Positions 54,999 to 61,737 of a DNA stretch of 61,737 nucleotides are shown here, piece after piece. Position 1 is the stretch's first letter; each line of letters opens with the position of its first letter. Source of the stretch: Litorisediminicola beolgyonensis (GTDB lineage: Bacteria > Pseudomonadota > Alphaproteobacteria > Rhodobacterales > Rhodobacteraceae); NCBI RefSeq assembly GCF_042679605.1, contig NZ_JBHTMU010000024.1:1-61737 (forward strand). Reading direction: 5' to 3'. The notes below the pieces were generated by a model. The model was not told the DNA's origin and ran no database searches. It worked only from the letters and a program-made list of their open reading frames with translations. The translations under genes and the position numbers were made by a program.

Positions 54999-56035
54999 GC
55001 CGCTCTCCTTTCCGCGCCCTCGGTCAGGATCGCGTCCGGCAGGAGCGACAGGACCTGGGCCGGATCGGTTCCGGTCAGGATCCTGCGGCGCAGATCCGTC
55101 GGCGTGCCCGCGCGATCCATGTACCAGCCAAGGTGTTTCCGGGCGACCCGCAGGCCAAGTGCGCTGCCGTAGAAGGTGAGCATCGCCTCGTAATGTGCTG
55201 AAATCATGTTGCAGAGCGCCGACCCTTCCGGGATCGTCGGCGCCTCGTGCCCGAACAGCTCGGCGGCGATCTCGGCCAGCCGCCACGGCGCGCCTTGAGC
55301 GCCGCGCCCGACCATCACGCCTGCCGCGCCGGAGGCCAGAAGAGCGGCGCGCGCCGAACCAGCATCGGTGATGTCGCCATTGGCGATGACCGGCACCGAG
55401 ACCGCGTCGCGCACCGCGCGGATCGCGGACCAGTCGGCCTGTCCCTTGTAGAACTGGCAGCGCGTCCGGCCATGGATCACCACCATCCGAACACCGGCCC
55501 CTTCGGCGCGACGCGCAAGATCGGCGGCGTTCAGGCAATCTTCGTCCCAGCCGAGCCGCGTTTTCAGCGTGACCGGCACCGAGACCGCGCCCACGACCGC
55601 CTCGATCAGCCTGAGCGCGTGGTCGGGGTCGCGCATCAGCGCCGAGCCGGAATAGCCTCCGGTGACCTTCTTGGCGGGGCAACCCATGTTGATGTCGATC
55701 ACCGCTGCGCCCTGGGCCTCGACCATGCGTGCGGCCTCTGCCATCCAGTGGGGATCGCGCCCGGCCAACTGGACCGAGGTGCGGCCCGCGTCGAAGCCCA
55801 GTTCCGCGCGTTCCCGCGTGCCCGCGCGGCCCTGCACCATCTCCTGGCTGGCGATCATCTCGCTCACCACGAGGCCCGCGCCGAAGGAGGCGACGAGATC
55901 GCGGAACGGCCGGTCTGTGATCCCCGCGAGAGGCGCGAGAAGGACCGGCGGATCGATGTGAAGTGGGCCGAGTGAGAAGGCCAAGCGCCTATTCCTTGTG
56001 CAATGACCCCGGGCTACCCCGAGGCTTGTGGCCAT
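54995..56035 (-). CDS. dusB: tRNA-dihydrouridine synthase (NifR3 family)
   Basis: FMN enzyme of about 346 residues that reduces uridines in tRNA. Key motifs are APLAGITDRPFRDLV, INMGCPAKKVTGGYSGSAL (active Cys) and VIHGRTRCQFYKGQADW. It heads the ntr operon as in many alphaproteobacteria. The start is uncertain: ATG 56035 has no clear ribosome binding site, while TTG 55984, giving LAFSLGPLHIDPP, is preceded by AAGGAATAGG and would shorten the protein by 17 residues. Confidence 0.9.
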   Translation of the reverse strand: MATSLGVARGHCTRNRRLAFSLGPLHIDPPVLLAPLAGITDRPFRDLVASFGAGLVVSEMIASQEMVQGRAGTRERAELGFDAGRTSVQLAGRDPHWMAEAARMVEAQGAAVIDINMGCPAKKVTGGYSGSALMRDPDHALRLIEAVVGAVSVPVTLKTRLGWDEDCLNAADLARRAEGAGVRMVVIHGRTRCQFYKGQADWSAIRAVRDAVSVPVIANGDITDAGSARAALLASGAAGVMVGRGAQGAPWRLAEIAAELFGHEAPTIPEGSALCNMISAHYEAMLTFYGSALGLRVARKHLGWYMDRAGTPTDLRRRILTGTDPAQVLSLLPDAILTEGAERRAA

Positions 56036-56158
56036 TCAATAACATGCGGGCAAAGCGCAAGCAGCAAGCTGCGTATTGCCTAATTTTTGAGCATTATCGC
56101 CGGTCGATTGCGCAACCGCACCGGCTCGCCTAGAGAGAAGCGGAAAGGACCCGCCGCA

Positions 56159-56815
56159 ATGACATCCGCCGTTCTCATCGTCGCCGCCGGGCAAGGCACC
56201 CGCGCCGGAGGGCCGGTGGCGAAGCAATGGCAGGAGGTCGCCGGAAAACCCGTCGCGCGCTGGACGCTCGAACGCTTCGCGCCGCGTCCGACCGTGCTGG
56301 TGATCCGGCCCGAGGACGAGCCCCGCGCCCTTGCGGTGAGCGATGGGCTCGATGTGCGTCTGGTGCAGGGGGGTGCCACGCGGGCCGCCTCGGTCCGGGC
56401 GGGTCTCGAGGCGCTCGCGGAGGCACAGCCCGACACGGTGCTTATCCACGACGTGGCGCGCCCCTGCGTGCCGGAACGCGTGATCGCGGCGGTCGAGGCC
56501 GCCTTGGCCCGGACCGCGGGCGCGGCCCCTGCCCTCGCCGTGACCGACGCGCTCTGGACCGGTGCGGACGGGCTCGTGACAGGAACCCGCGACCGCGCCG
56601 GGCTTTTCCGCGCGCAGACGCCGCAGGGCTTCCGCTTCGACGCCATTCTCGCCGCGCATCGCAGCCACGACGGAGACGCCGCCGACGATGTCGCGGTCGC
56701 CCGCGCCGCCGGTCTTGCGGTGGCGATCGTGCCCGGAGCCGAAGACAATCTGAAAATCACCGCGCCCGAGGATTTCGCCCGCGCCGCGCAGATCCTCGCC
56801 CGCGAAAAGGAGTGA
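56159..56815 (+). CDS. ispD: 2-C-methyl-D-erythritol 4-phosphate cytidylyltransferase
   Basis: Third step of the MEP isoprenoid pathway: makes CDP-methylerythritol. The 218-residue protein has AVLIVAAGQGTRAGGPVAKQ (nucleotide loop), ARPCVPE and TPQGFRFD. AAAGGA before ATG 56159 fixes the start; the frame is open back to 56087 but lacks a family sequence. It ends four bases before ispF and in the same frame. In many alphaproteobacteria IspD and IspF are one fused protein. Confidence 0.94.
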   Translation: MTSAVLIVAAGQGTRAGGPVAKQWQEVAGKPVARWTLERFAPRPTVLVIRPEDEPRALAVSDGLDVRLVQGGATRAASVRAGLEALAEAQPDTVLIHDVARPCVPERVIAAVEAALARTAGAAPALAVTDALWTGADGLVTGTRDRAGLFRAQTPQGFRFDAILAAHRSHDGDAADDVAVARAAGLAVAIVPGAEDNLKITAPEDFARAAQILAREKE

Positions 56816-56818
56816 CCC

Positions 56819-57298
56819 ATGGAGATCAGGCTCGGCAACGGGTTCGACGTACACCGGTTCTGCGAGGGCGACCACGTCACGCTCTGCGGAATCGACGTGC
56901 CGCATGAGCGCGGCCTTCTCGGCCATTCCGACGCCGATGTCGGGATGCATGCCGCGACGGACGCGATCTACGGTGCGCTTGCCGAGGGCGATATAGGCCA
57001 GCATTTCCCGCCCTCGGACCCGCAGTGGAAGGGCGCGGCGAGCCATATCTTCCTCGAGCACGCGGTCAAGCTTGCCGCCGAGCGCGGCTTTGCCATCGCC
57101 AATATCGACGTCACGCTGATCTGCGAGCGGCCGAAGATCGGCCCGCACGCGCCCGCCATGCGCTCCGAGATGGCGCGGATCACCGGGCTCGACCCGATGC
57201 GGGTGTCGGTCAAGGCGACCACGTCCGAGCAACTGGGCTTCACGGGACGCGAGGAAGGCATCGCCGCGATTGCCACCGCCGCGCTGGTGGCGTCATGA
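56819..57298 (+). CDS. ispF: 2-C-methyl-D-erythritol 2,4-cyclodiphosphate synthase
   Basis: Fifth step of the MEP pathway. The 159-residue trimeric zinc enzyme has GFDVHRF (Asp and His ligands), LLGHSDADVGMHAATDAIYG, IGQHFPPSDP and ATTSEQLGFTGR. Its own AAAGGAG lies across the end of ispD, so it is translated separately though in frame with ispD. Its last 4 bases overlap pgpA. Confidence 0.96.
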   Translation: MEIRLGNGFDVHRFCEGDHVTLCGIDVPHERGLLGHSDADVGMHAATDAIYGALAEGDIGQHFPPSDPQWKGAASHIFLEHAVKLAAERGFAIANIDVTLICERPKIGPHAPAMRSEMARITGLDPMRVSVKATTSEQLGFTGREEGIAAIATAALVAS

Positions 57299-57786
57299 GC
57301 CGGATGATCGCGACGCTCTTCGGCGTGGGCTACATGCGCCCCGCCTCGGGCACCTGGGGATCGCTCGCGGCGCTGCCGCTCTTCTGGGTGCTGCATGTGC
57401 TGGGCGGTCCCTGGCTCGCGGCGCTGGCCATTCTGCTCGTCTTCGCGCTGGGTCTCTGGGCCACCCGGATCGAGACCCGCGCCACGGGCAACGAGGACCC
57501 CTCGGAGATCGTGATCGACGAGGTCGTCGGCCAGTGGATCGCCCTCTTTCCGGTCTCCTACGGCGCCAGTTTCGCCGGGGCCGCGATCACCGATCTCTGG
57601 CCCGGCTGGGTCGCCGCCTTCCTGCTCTTCCGGCTCTTCGACATCTGGAAACCCTGGCTCGTCGGCCGCGCCGACCGCCGCGGCGATCCGCTGGGCGTGA
57701 TGCTCGACGATGTCTGGGCCGGTATTTTTGCCGCGATTTGCGTTATCCTCCTCGCCATCCTCGCACATGGAGTGCTCCTGCTGTGA
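57295..57786 (+). CDS. pgpA: Phosphatidylglycerophosphatase A
   Basis: Membrane phosphatase of 163 residues that makes phosphatidylglycerol. GYMRPASGTWGSLAALPLFW, EDPSEIVIDEVVGQW and MLDDVWAGI are PgpA motifs; three to four hydrophobic segments. It overlaps both neighbours (ATGA with ispF, GTGA with pncC), giving a tight ispD-ispF-pgpA-pncC operon. Confidence 0.94.
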   Translation: MSRMIATLFGVGYMRPASGTWGSLAALPLFWVLHVLGGPWLAALAILLVFALGLWATRIETRATGNEDPSEIVIDEVVGQWIALFPVSYGASFAGAAITDLWPGWVAAFLLFRLFDIWKPWLVGRADRRGDPLGVMLDDVWAGIFAAICVILLAILAHGVLLL

Positions 57787-58283
57787 CCGACACCGCCCCG
57801 TTCCACGACCTCGCCTCCGAGGTGCTCGACATCGCCCGCGCGAAGGGACAGCGCCTCGTGACCGCCGAGAGCTGCACCGGCGGCATGGTCGCCGCCGCGT
57901 TGACCGACATCCCCGGCTCCTCCGACGTCGTGATCGGCGGCTGGGTGAGCTATTCCAACGCCGCCAAATGCGCGATGCTGGGCGTTCTCGAGACCACGCT
58001 CGAAGCTCACGGCGCCGTCTCGGAAGAGGTCGCCTGCGAAATGGCCGACGGCGCGCTCTATACCGGGCGCGGCGACCTCGCTGTCGCGATCACCGGGATC
58101 GCGGGCCCCGGCGGGTCCGAGCACAAGCCCGAGGGCCGCGTCTGCTTCGCCATCGCCCGCGCGACCGAGATCGAGGACCGCTCGGTCACCAAGGAGTTCG
58201 GCGCCATCGGACGGGACGAGGTGCGCCGCGCGGCGACCCGCCACGCGCTCGAAATGCTGCGGGACGCCTTAAACGAAGAGTGA
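57783..58283 (+). CDS. pncC: CinA-family nicotinamide-nucleotide amidohydrolase
   Basis: Stand-alone C-terminal CinA domain (166 residues) that hydrolyses nicotinamide mononucleotide to nicotinate mononucleotide in NAD recycling. Motifs: VTAESCTGGMVAAALTDIPG with the catalytic Ser, GWVSYSNAAK, and AITGIAGPGG. Starts with GTG overlapping the pgpA stop. Followed by a terminator-like hairpin. Confidence 0.94.
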   Translation: MTDTAPFHDLASEVLDIARAKGQRLVTAESCTGGMVAAALTDIPGSSDVVIGGWVSYSNAAKCAMLGVLETTLEAHGAVSEEVACEMADGALYTGRGDLAVAITGIAGPGGSEHKPEGRVCFAIARATEIEDRSVTKEFGAIGRDEVRRAATRHALEMLRDALNEE

Positions 58284-58350
58284 CTGGATTGCGGGCATTC
58301 ACCCGATATTACGCCCAATAACGCGGCAGTTTGCAAAAAGATAAAAACTT

Positions 58351-58382
58351 CGCCGCCCCGGCGGCGCTTTGCCTCTTTTTCC
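58351..58382 (+). terminator. Probable terminator of the ispD-pncC operon
   Basis: A GC-rich hairpin (CGCCGC at 58351-58356 with GCGGCG at 58361-58366) is followed by CTTTGCCTCTTTTT. It lies 68 bases after pncC and about 60 before amtB. The rest of the 160-base gap is AT-rich around 58330-58349, possibly the amtB promoter. Confidence 0.5.
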
Positions 58383-58443
58383 CGCGCCCCCCATCCGGTT
58401 TGAGACGCGCACGACACATCCGGAGAGAGGGAGAGGGACGGAT

Positions 58444-59622
58444 ATGAACGGGGCAGATACCGCCTGGATCATCACCGCGACAGCCTTGGTGCTGTTCATG
58501 ACATTGCCGGGACTGGCATTGTTCTACGGCGGGCTCGTGCGCGCCCGCAACGTGCTGTCGGTGCTGATGCACTGCTTCGCCATCGCCTGCCTCATGAGCG
58601 TTCTGTGGCTCGTGGCGGGCTACTCGATCGCCTTTGGCGGCGACGGCGCCGTCTGGGGCGGGCTCGGCAAGGCCTTCCTGATGGGGGTCGATGCCGACAC
58701 GCTCTCGGGCACCATTCCCGAGGTCCTGTTCTTCGCCTTCCAGATGACCTTCGCGATCATCACCCCGGCGCTGATCGTCGGCGCCTATGTCGAGCGCATC
58801 GGCTTCGGCTTCGTCCTGCTCTTCTCCTCGCTCTGGATGCTTCTGTGCTATGCGCCCGTGGCGCATTGGGTCTGGGGCGGCGGCATGCTGGCCGATGGCG
58901 GGATCTTCGGCGAGACCGGCGTGCGCGACTTCGCGGGCGGCATCGTGGTGCACGAGACCGCGGGCCTCGCGGCGCTGATCATCGCGGTGTTCCTGAAGCC
59001 GCGGCGCAACGTGACGACGCCGCCGCACAACCCCGGCTACGTCATGATCGGCGCGTCGATGCTCTGGGTCGGCTGGTTCGGCTTCAACGGCGGCTCGCAG
59101 CTCGCGGCAGATGGCGGCGCGGCCATGGCGCTGACCGTGACGCATATCTCGGCCGCGACCGCGTCGCTCACCTGGGCGCTGTGGGAGAAGGTCAAGTTCG
59201 GCAAGGCCTCGATGGTGGGCATGGTCACCGGCACCATCGCCGGTCTCGCCTCGATCACACCGGCCTCGGGCTTCGTCGGCCCGATCCCGGCGCTGATCAT
59301 CGGCGCCATCGCCGGCATCCTCTGCCAAGAGGCGGTGAACCTGATCCGCAACACGCTCAAGATCGACGACACGCTGGACGTCTTCGCGGTCCACGGCGTC
59401 GGCGGCATCTTCGGCACGATCATGATCGCCGTCTTCGGCGCGGGCAGCTTCGTCGCGCAATTCGGCAGCCTCGTGATCGTCGGAGCCTTCACCATCGTGA
59501 TGACCGTGCTTCTGGTCTTCGTGACCAAGGCCATCACGCCGCTCCGCGTCGACGAAGAGACCGAGCGAAACGGGCTCGACATCATGGTCCATGGCGAGCG
59601 CGCCTACGACCACGCGAGCTGA
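58444..59622 (+). CDS. amtB: Ammonium transporter
   Basis: Trimeric membrane ammonium channel; each protomer has about eleven helices in 392 residues. The twin pore histidines are in GGIVVHETAGLAAL and DVFAVHGVGGIFG; the Phe gate is in FAFQMTFAIITPALIVG. No signal peptide, so helix 1 begins the protein. A glnK gene, its usual partner, is not adjacent. Likely controlled by NtrC about 3 kb away. A terminator follows. Confidence 0.95.
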   Translation: MNGADTAWIITATALVLFMTLPGLALFYGGLVRARNVLSVLMHCFAIACLMSVLWLVAGYSIAFGGDGAVWGGLGKAFLMGVDADTLSGTIPEVLFFAFQMTFAIITPALIVGAYVERIGFGFVLLFSSLWMLLCYAPVAHWVWGGGMLADGGIFGETGVRDFAGGIVVHETAGLAALIIAVFLKPRRNVTTPPHNPGYVMIGASMLWVGWFGFNGGSQLAADGGAAMALTVTHISAATASLTWALWEKVKFGKASMVGMVTGTIAGLASITPASGFVGPIPALIIGAIAGILCQEAVNLIRNTLKIDDTLDVFAVHGVGGIFGTIMIAVFGAGSFVAQFGSLVIVGAFTIVMTVLLVFVTKAITPLRVDEETERNGLDIMVHGERAYDHAS

Positions 59623-59644
59623 ACGTCATCACTGACGCGAAGAC

Positions 59645-59682
59645 GCGCCGCGTTCCCCGGGGGACGCGGCGCTTTCATTTTC
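59645..59682 (+). terminator. Rho-independent terminator of amtB
   Basis: GCGCCGCGT (59645-59653) pairs with ACGCGGCGC (59664-59672), with extra C-G pairs inside, followed by TTTCATTTT. Position 23 bases after the amtB stop. Confidence 0.85.
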
Positions 59683-59713
59683 CTCGGACTTGCGGCCGGG
59701 CGGCGCGATGGTC

Positions 59714-60184
59714 TCAGGCTTTCTGGTTCACCGACGAGAGTGCGAGCTCGATCACGATCGGGGCCGGACGGACGCCGCTTTCCTGGTAGGCGCGCAAGGC
59801 CATGGTGCTCACGCTCGCAGGCGGGCGCGCGATGAGCCCCAGAAGCTCGGCATCGGGCGCACGCACCTGTGCCGCGACCACCACCTGGCCGGGCGGCGTC
59901 ACCGTCAGAGGTGCGACATAGGCGCTGAGTTTCCGCTCCGCCGATCCCGACCCCGAGGACGGACCCCGCGGGTCACGCGAGGATGTGTCGGCATGGCTGT
60001 GCTCGCGGGCGAACCAGGACGGGCCGTGGCCGTCGGTGGCCCCGCCCGAGGATTTCGCGTCCGTGGTGTCAAAGACCTGGACCGCCGAGACATCCTGCAC
60101 CGGCTCTGGCGGAGATACCGGCGGCTCTGCGGTCCTGGGCGCCAGGATAGCGGACGCCCCGGACAAGGACGAAAGAAGGGACAT
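59714..60184 (-). CDS. Hypothetical protein
   Basis: A 156-residue protein. ATG 60184 (MSLLSSLSGASAILAP) is used; the longer start adds 12 residues. The N-terminal third is low complexity, rich in Pro, Ser and Asp. The C-terminal part (about 90-156) has a regular pattern ending in VRPAPIVIELALSSVNQKA. No family recognised. Stands alone between amtB (convergent) and the RatA-type gene. Confidence 0.6.
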   Translation of the reverse strand: MSLLSSLSGASAILAPRTAEPPVSPPEPVQDVSAVQVFDTTDAKSSGGATDGHGPSWFAREHSHADTSSRDPRGPSSGSGSAERKLSAYVAPLTVTPPGQVVVAAQVRAPDAELLGLIARPPASVSTMALRAYQESGVRPAPIVIELALSSVNQKA

Positions 60185-60286
60185 GGCTTTAGTTCTCTTC
60201 GCTTCGGCCCTTCTGGCCAAGCCCCCGATGCGTCCAGTCTAGTCGGGAATTGCGGCAAAATCTGGGCGCGCCAGACGATCGCCACA

Positions 60287-60730
60287 TTAGCCGTAAAGCT
60301 CGGCCGCCCGACGTTCGAACGCCCGCACCACGCGCTGCATCGCCTCGTAGAAGAACATCCCCGCCGCCCCCTGCAGGAGCCGATTCTTGAACTCGAAATC
60401 GACGAAGAAACTGACCTCCGCGCCGCCCTCGACATCCTTGAACGACCACTTGCTTTCCAGGTAGCGGATCGGCCCGTCGAGATACTCGGTCTCGATTTCC
60501 ATGGTCTCGGGGCGCAGCACCACGCGGCTCCCGAAGCGTTCACGGAAGACCTTGAAGCTGATCACGAGGTCCGCAAGCATCACCTCGTGATCGCCCTTGT
60601 CCTCGCGCGACCGGATGCGCGCGGCAGCACACCAGGGCAGGAACTCGGGATACGAGGCGACATCGGCAACGAGGTCGTACATCTGCTGCGCCGAGTAGGG
60701 CAGCATCTTGGTTTCGGAATGGCTGGGCAT
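60287..60730 (-). CDS. RatA/COQ10-type START-domain protein
   Basis: A 147-residue polyketide-cyclase/START-fold protein. Hallmarks are LPYSAQQMYDLVADVASYPEFLPWC (coenzyme Q binding family) and the closing FFYEAMQRVVRAFERRAAEL. Homologues are annotated either as ubiquinone-binding COQ10 or as RatA toxin; in alphaproteobacteria the former role is more likely. Divergent from hpt. Confidence 0.88.
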   Translation of the reverse strand: MPSHSETKMLPYSAQQMYDLVADVASYPEFLPWCAAARIRSREDKGDHEVMLADLVISFKVFRERFGSRVVLRPETMEIETEYLDGPIRYLESKWSFKDVEGGAEVSFFVDFEFKNRLLQGAAGMFFYEAMQRVVRAFERRAAELYG

Positions 60731-60798
60731 CGGTCCTTCGCGGGGCGTGACAGTGTCCTTGGATGTCGTATGGTGCACCCGGAAATCAAGGGAAACCC

Positions 60799-61338
60799 AT
60801 GACACAGCGTCCTTATGTCATCGACGAGATGATCTCGGCCAAGGCCATCGCCGCCCGGATCGAGGCCCTGGCCTCCGAGATCGCCGCCGAGTTCTCCGAC
60901 ACCAACAAGCTGGTGGTCGTCGGACTGCTGCGCGGCAGTTTCGTCTTCATCGCCGATCTGGTGCGTGAATTGCACCTGCCGGTCGAGGTGGATTTTCTCG
61001 AGGTCTCCTCCTACGGCGATGCGATGGAATCGAGCCGCGAGGTGCGGGTCCTGAAGGACCTGCGCGCCGCCATCGAAGGCCGCGACGTGCTCGTGGTCGA
61101 GGATATCGTCGATACCGGCTACACGCTCAGCCATGTGTTGCGGCTTCTGGAGACGCGCGGACCGGCGCGGCTCAGGACCATTGCGCTCCTCGACAAGCCG
61201 ACGCGGCGCGAGGTCGAGATCCGCGCCGACTGGACAGGCTTCGAGATCCCGGACGAGTTCGTGGTGGGCTACGGGATCGACTACGCGCAGCGCAACCGCA
61301 ACCTACCCTATATCGGCAAGGTGCGGTTCCCGGAATGA
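60799..61338 (+). CDS. hpt: Hypoxanthine phosphoribosyltransferase
   Basis: Purine salvage enzyme of 179 residues. The PRPP loop is VLVVEDIVDTGYTLSHVL, with LLRGSFVFIADLVREL and the FVVGYGIDYAQRNRNLPYIG end block. ATG 60799 preferred; the open frame extends 12 codons upstream. Overlaps the next small gene by 4 bases. Confidence 0.95.
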   Translation: MTQRPYVIDEMISAKAIAARIEALASEIAAEFSDTNKLVVVGLLRGSFVFIADLVRELHLPVEVDFLEVSSYGDAMESSREVRVLKDLRAAIEGRDVLVVEDIVDTGYTLSHVLRLLETRGPARLRTIALLDKPTRREVEIRADWTGFEIPDEFVVGYGIDYAQRNRNLPYIGKVRFPE

Positions 61339-61520
61339 ACCCGATCTGGCTTCTGCGCATGCGCCGCTGGGTGGCGCGGCCGCCCTCTGCCCTGCAGGTG
61401 CGGATCGTCCTGGTCGTGGTGGCGCTCTGCGCGCTTCTGGTCGTCATCGAGCGCCTCGGCTACTGGCCCGAGGCGCTGAGTGTCGAGCGTCTGCCGCGCG
61501 GCATCGGCCACGGCCGCTGA
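61335..61520 (+). CDS. Small single-pass membrane protein
   Basis: A 61-residue protein with basic N-terminus (RMRRWVARPP) and a hydrophobic helix at about 22-39 (VRIVLVVVALCALLVVIE). Start overlaps the hpt stop (ATGA), so it is likely co-translated. Function unknown. Confidence 0.6.
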   Translation: MNPIWLLRMRRWVARPPSALQVRIVLVVVALCALLVVIERLGYWPEALSVERLPRGIGHGR

Positions 61521-61626
61521 CGCGCGCCCCGCGTCAGACCTCCTGACAGTCCAAGCCGGACCGTTAAGAAAGGAGCGCCCGGGAACCGGGTCAGGGCGTC
61601 AGCCCGCCACCGGGACCCCGCGCCCG

Positions 61627-61649
61627 CCCCGGCAGGTGACCTGCCGGGG
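61627..61649. other. Strong hairpin in the final intergenic gap
   Basis: CCCCGGCAGG (61627-61636) pairs with CCTGCCGGGG (61640-61649) around a TGA loop. No T-run. It lies between the small membrane gene and the converging last gene, so it may end both transcripts. Confidence 0.45.
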
Positions 61650-61664
61650 ACGGGATCCGCGCCA

Positions 61665-61737
61665 TCAGGCGCTGCGGCGGAGCCGGTCGCGGAGGCGCTC
61701 CAGCAGGCCACGCTTGCGCGGTGCCGCCTCGGGCGTC
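61665..61737 (-). CDS. 3' end of a minus-strand gene (partial, unknown)
   Basis: Minus-strand frame reading TPEAAPRKRGLLERLRDRLR then RSA and a stop at 61665-61667. The tail is basic and amphipathic. Only 24 codons are inside the window, so no family can be named. Confidence 0.45.
   Translation of the reverse strand, partial: TPEAAPRKRGLLERLRDRLRRSA

Overview
The window looks like chromosomal DNA of a GC-rich alphaproteobacterium of the Rhodobacterales (Roseobacter/Paracoccaceae type). Four things point there. The gene order dusB(nifR3)-ntrB-ntrC-ntrY-ntrX-trkA-trkH-hfq-hflX is alphaproteobacterial. NtrC lacks the sigma54-contact GAFTGA loop, as described for Rhodobacter. RNase E carries a large acidic insertion inside its S1 domain. 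A glpD-linked glycerol ABC importer of the glpSTPQUV type and a PcaQ box of the rhizobial/roseobacter form are also present. No rRNA, tRNA, CRISPR array, insertion sequence or prophage was seen. Most of it is housekeeping chromosome with one accessory catabolic stretch (about 4-21 kb).

Layout. 0-2.3 kb: the 5' tip of a minus-strand gene, a structured repeat-rich leader, then rpsB-tsf and a terminator. 2.4-4 kb: a structured intergenic region, then aroQ and an orphan LuxR-type regulator as a pair. 4.1-14.1 kb: glycerol module with glpR divergent from glpD-glpS-glpT-glpP-glpQ-[three extra small genes]-glpU-glpV. 14.2-21.9 kb: aromatic catabolism, with a LysR regulator divergent from a cytochrome P450 and an orphan TRAP binding protein, a DUF3237 protein, and a pcaC-pcaH-pcaG-BKACE operon divergent from pcaQ across a perfect PcaQ box. 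21.8-31.3 kb: glutaryl-CoA dehydrogenase, a MarC protein, a retropepsin-like protease, an Atm1-type ABC exporter, a UPF0173 hydrolase, a GT-A-like protein, an Asp-box propeller and metY. 31.3-36.3 kb: two long palindromes, class I aldolase, a membrane hydrolase-P450 pair, ccdA and tusA. 36.3-43.9 kb: rne with a long leader, a beta-hydroxyacid dehydrogenase, a penicillin-acylase-family hydrolase and a FUSC-like membrane protein. 44-56 kb: the dusB-ntrBCYX-trkAH-hfq-hflX run on the minus strand. 56-61.7 kb: ispD, ispF, pgpA, pncC, amtB, a hypothetical protein, a RatA/COQ10 protein, hpt, a small membrane protein and the 3' tip of one more gene.

How the genes work together. The glp block takes up glycerol, oxidises glycerol-3-phosphate at the membrane and is probably repressed by GlpR through CGAAC-type half-sites. 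The pca block cleaves protocatechuate. It lacks pcaB, pcaD and pcaIJF here but carries a beta-keto acid cleavage enzyme on the same strand, which suggests a non-classical last step for beta-ketoadipate. The ntr block senses nitrogen status and may control amtB about 3 kb away from dusB.

Most interesting observations: the pca-BKACE operon; an ABC importer whose two ATPases carry complementary defects, predicting one canonical and one degenerate ATP site; small genes inserted seamlessly into the glp operon; ispD and ispF in the same frame separated by one stop codon and one sense codon; paired long palindromes between metY and the aldolase gene; and a possible GlpR operator copy in the aroQ-luxR promoter.
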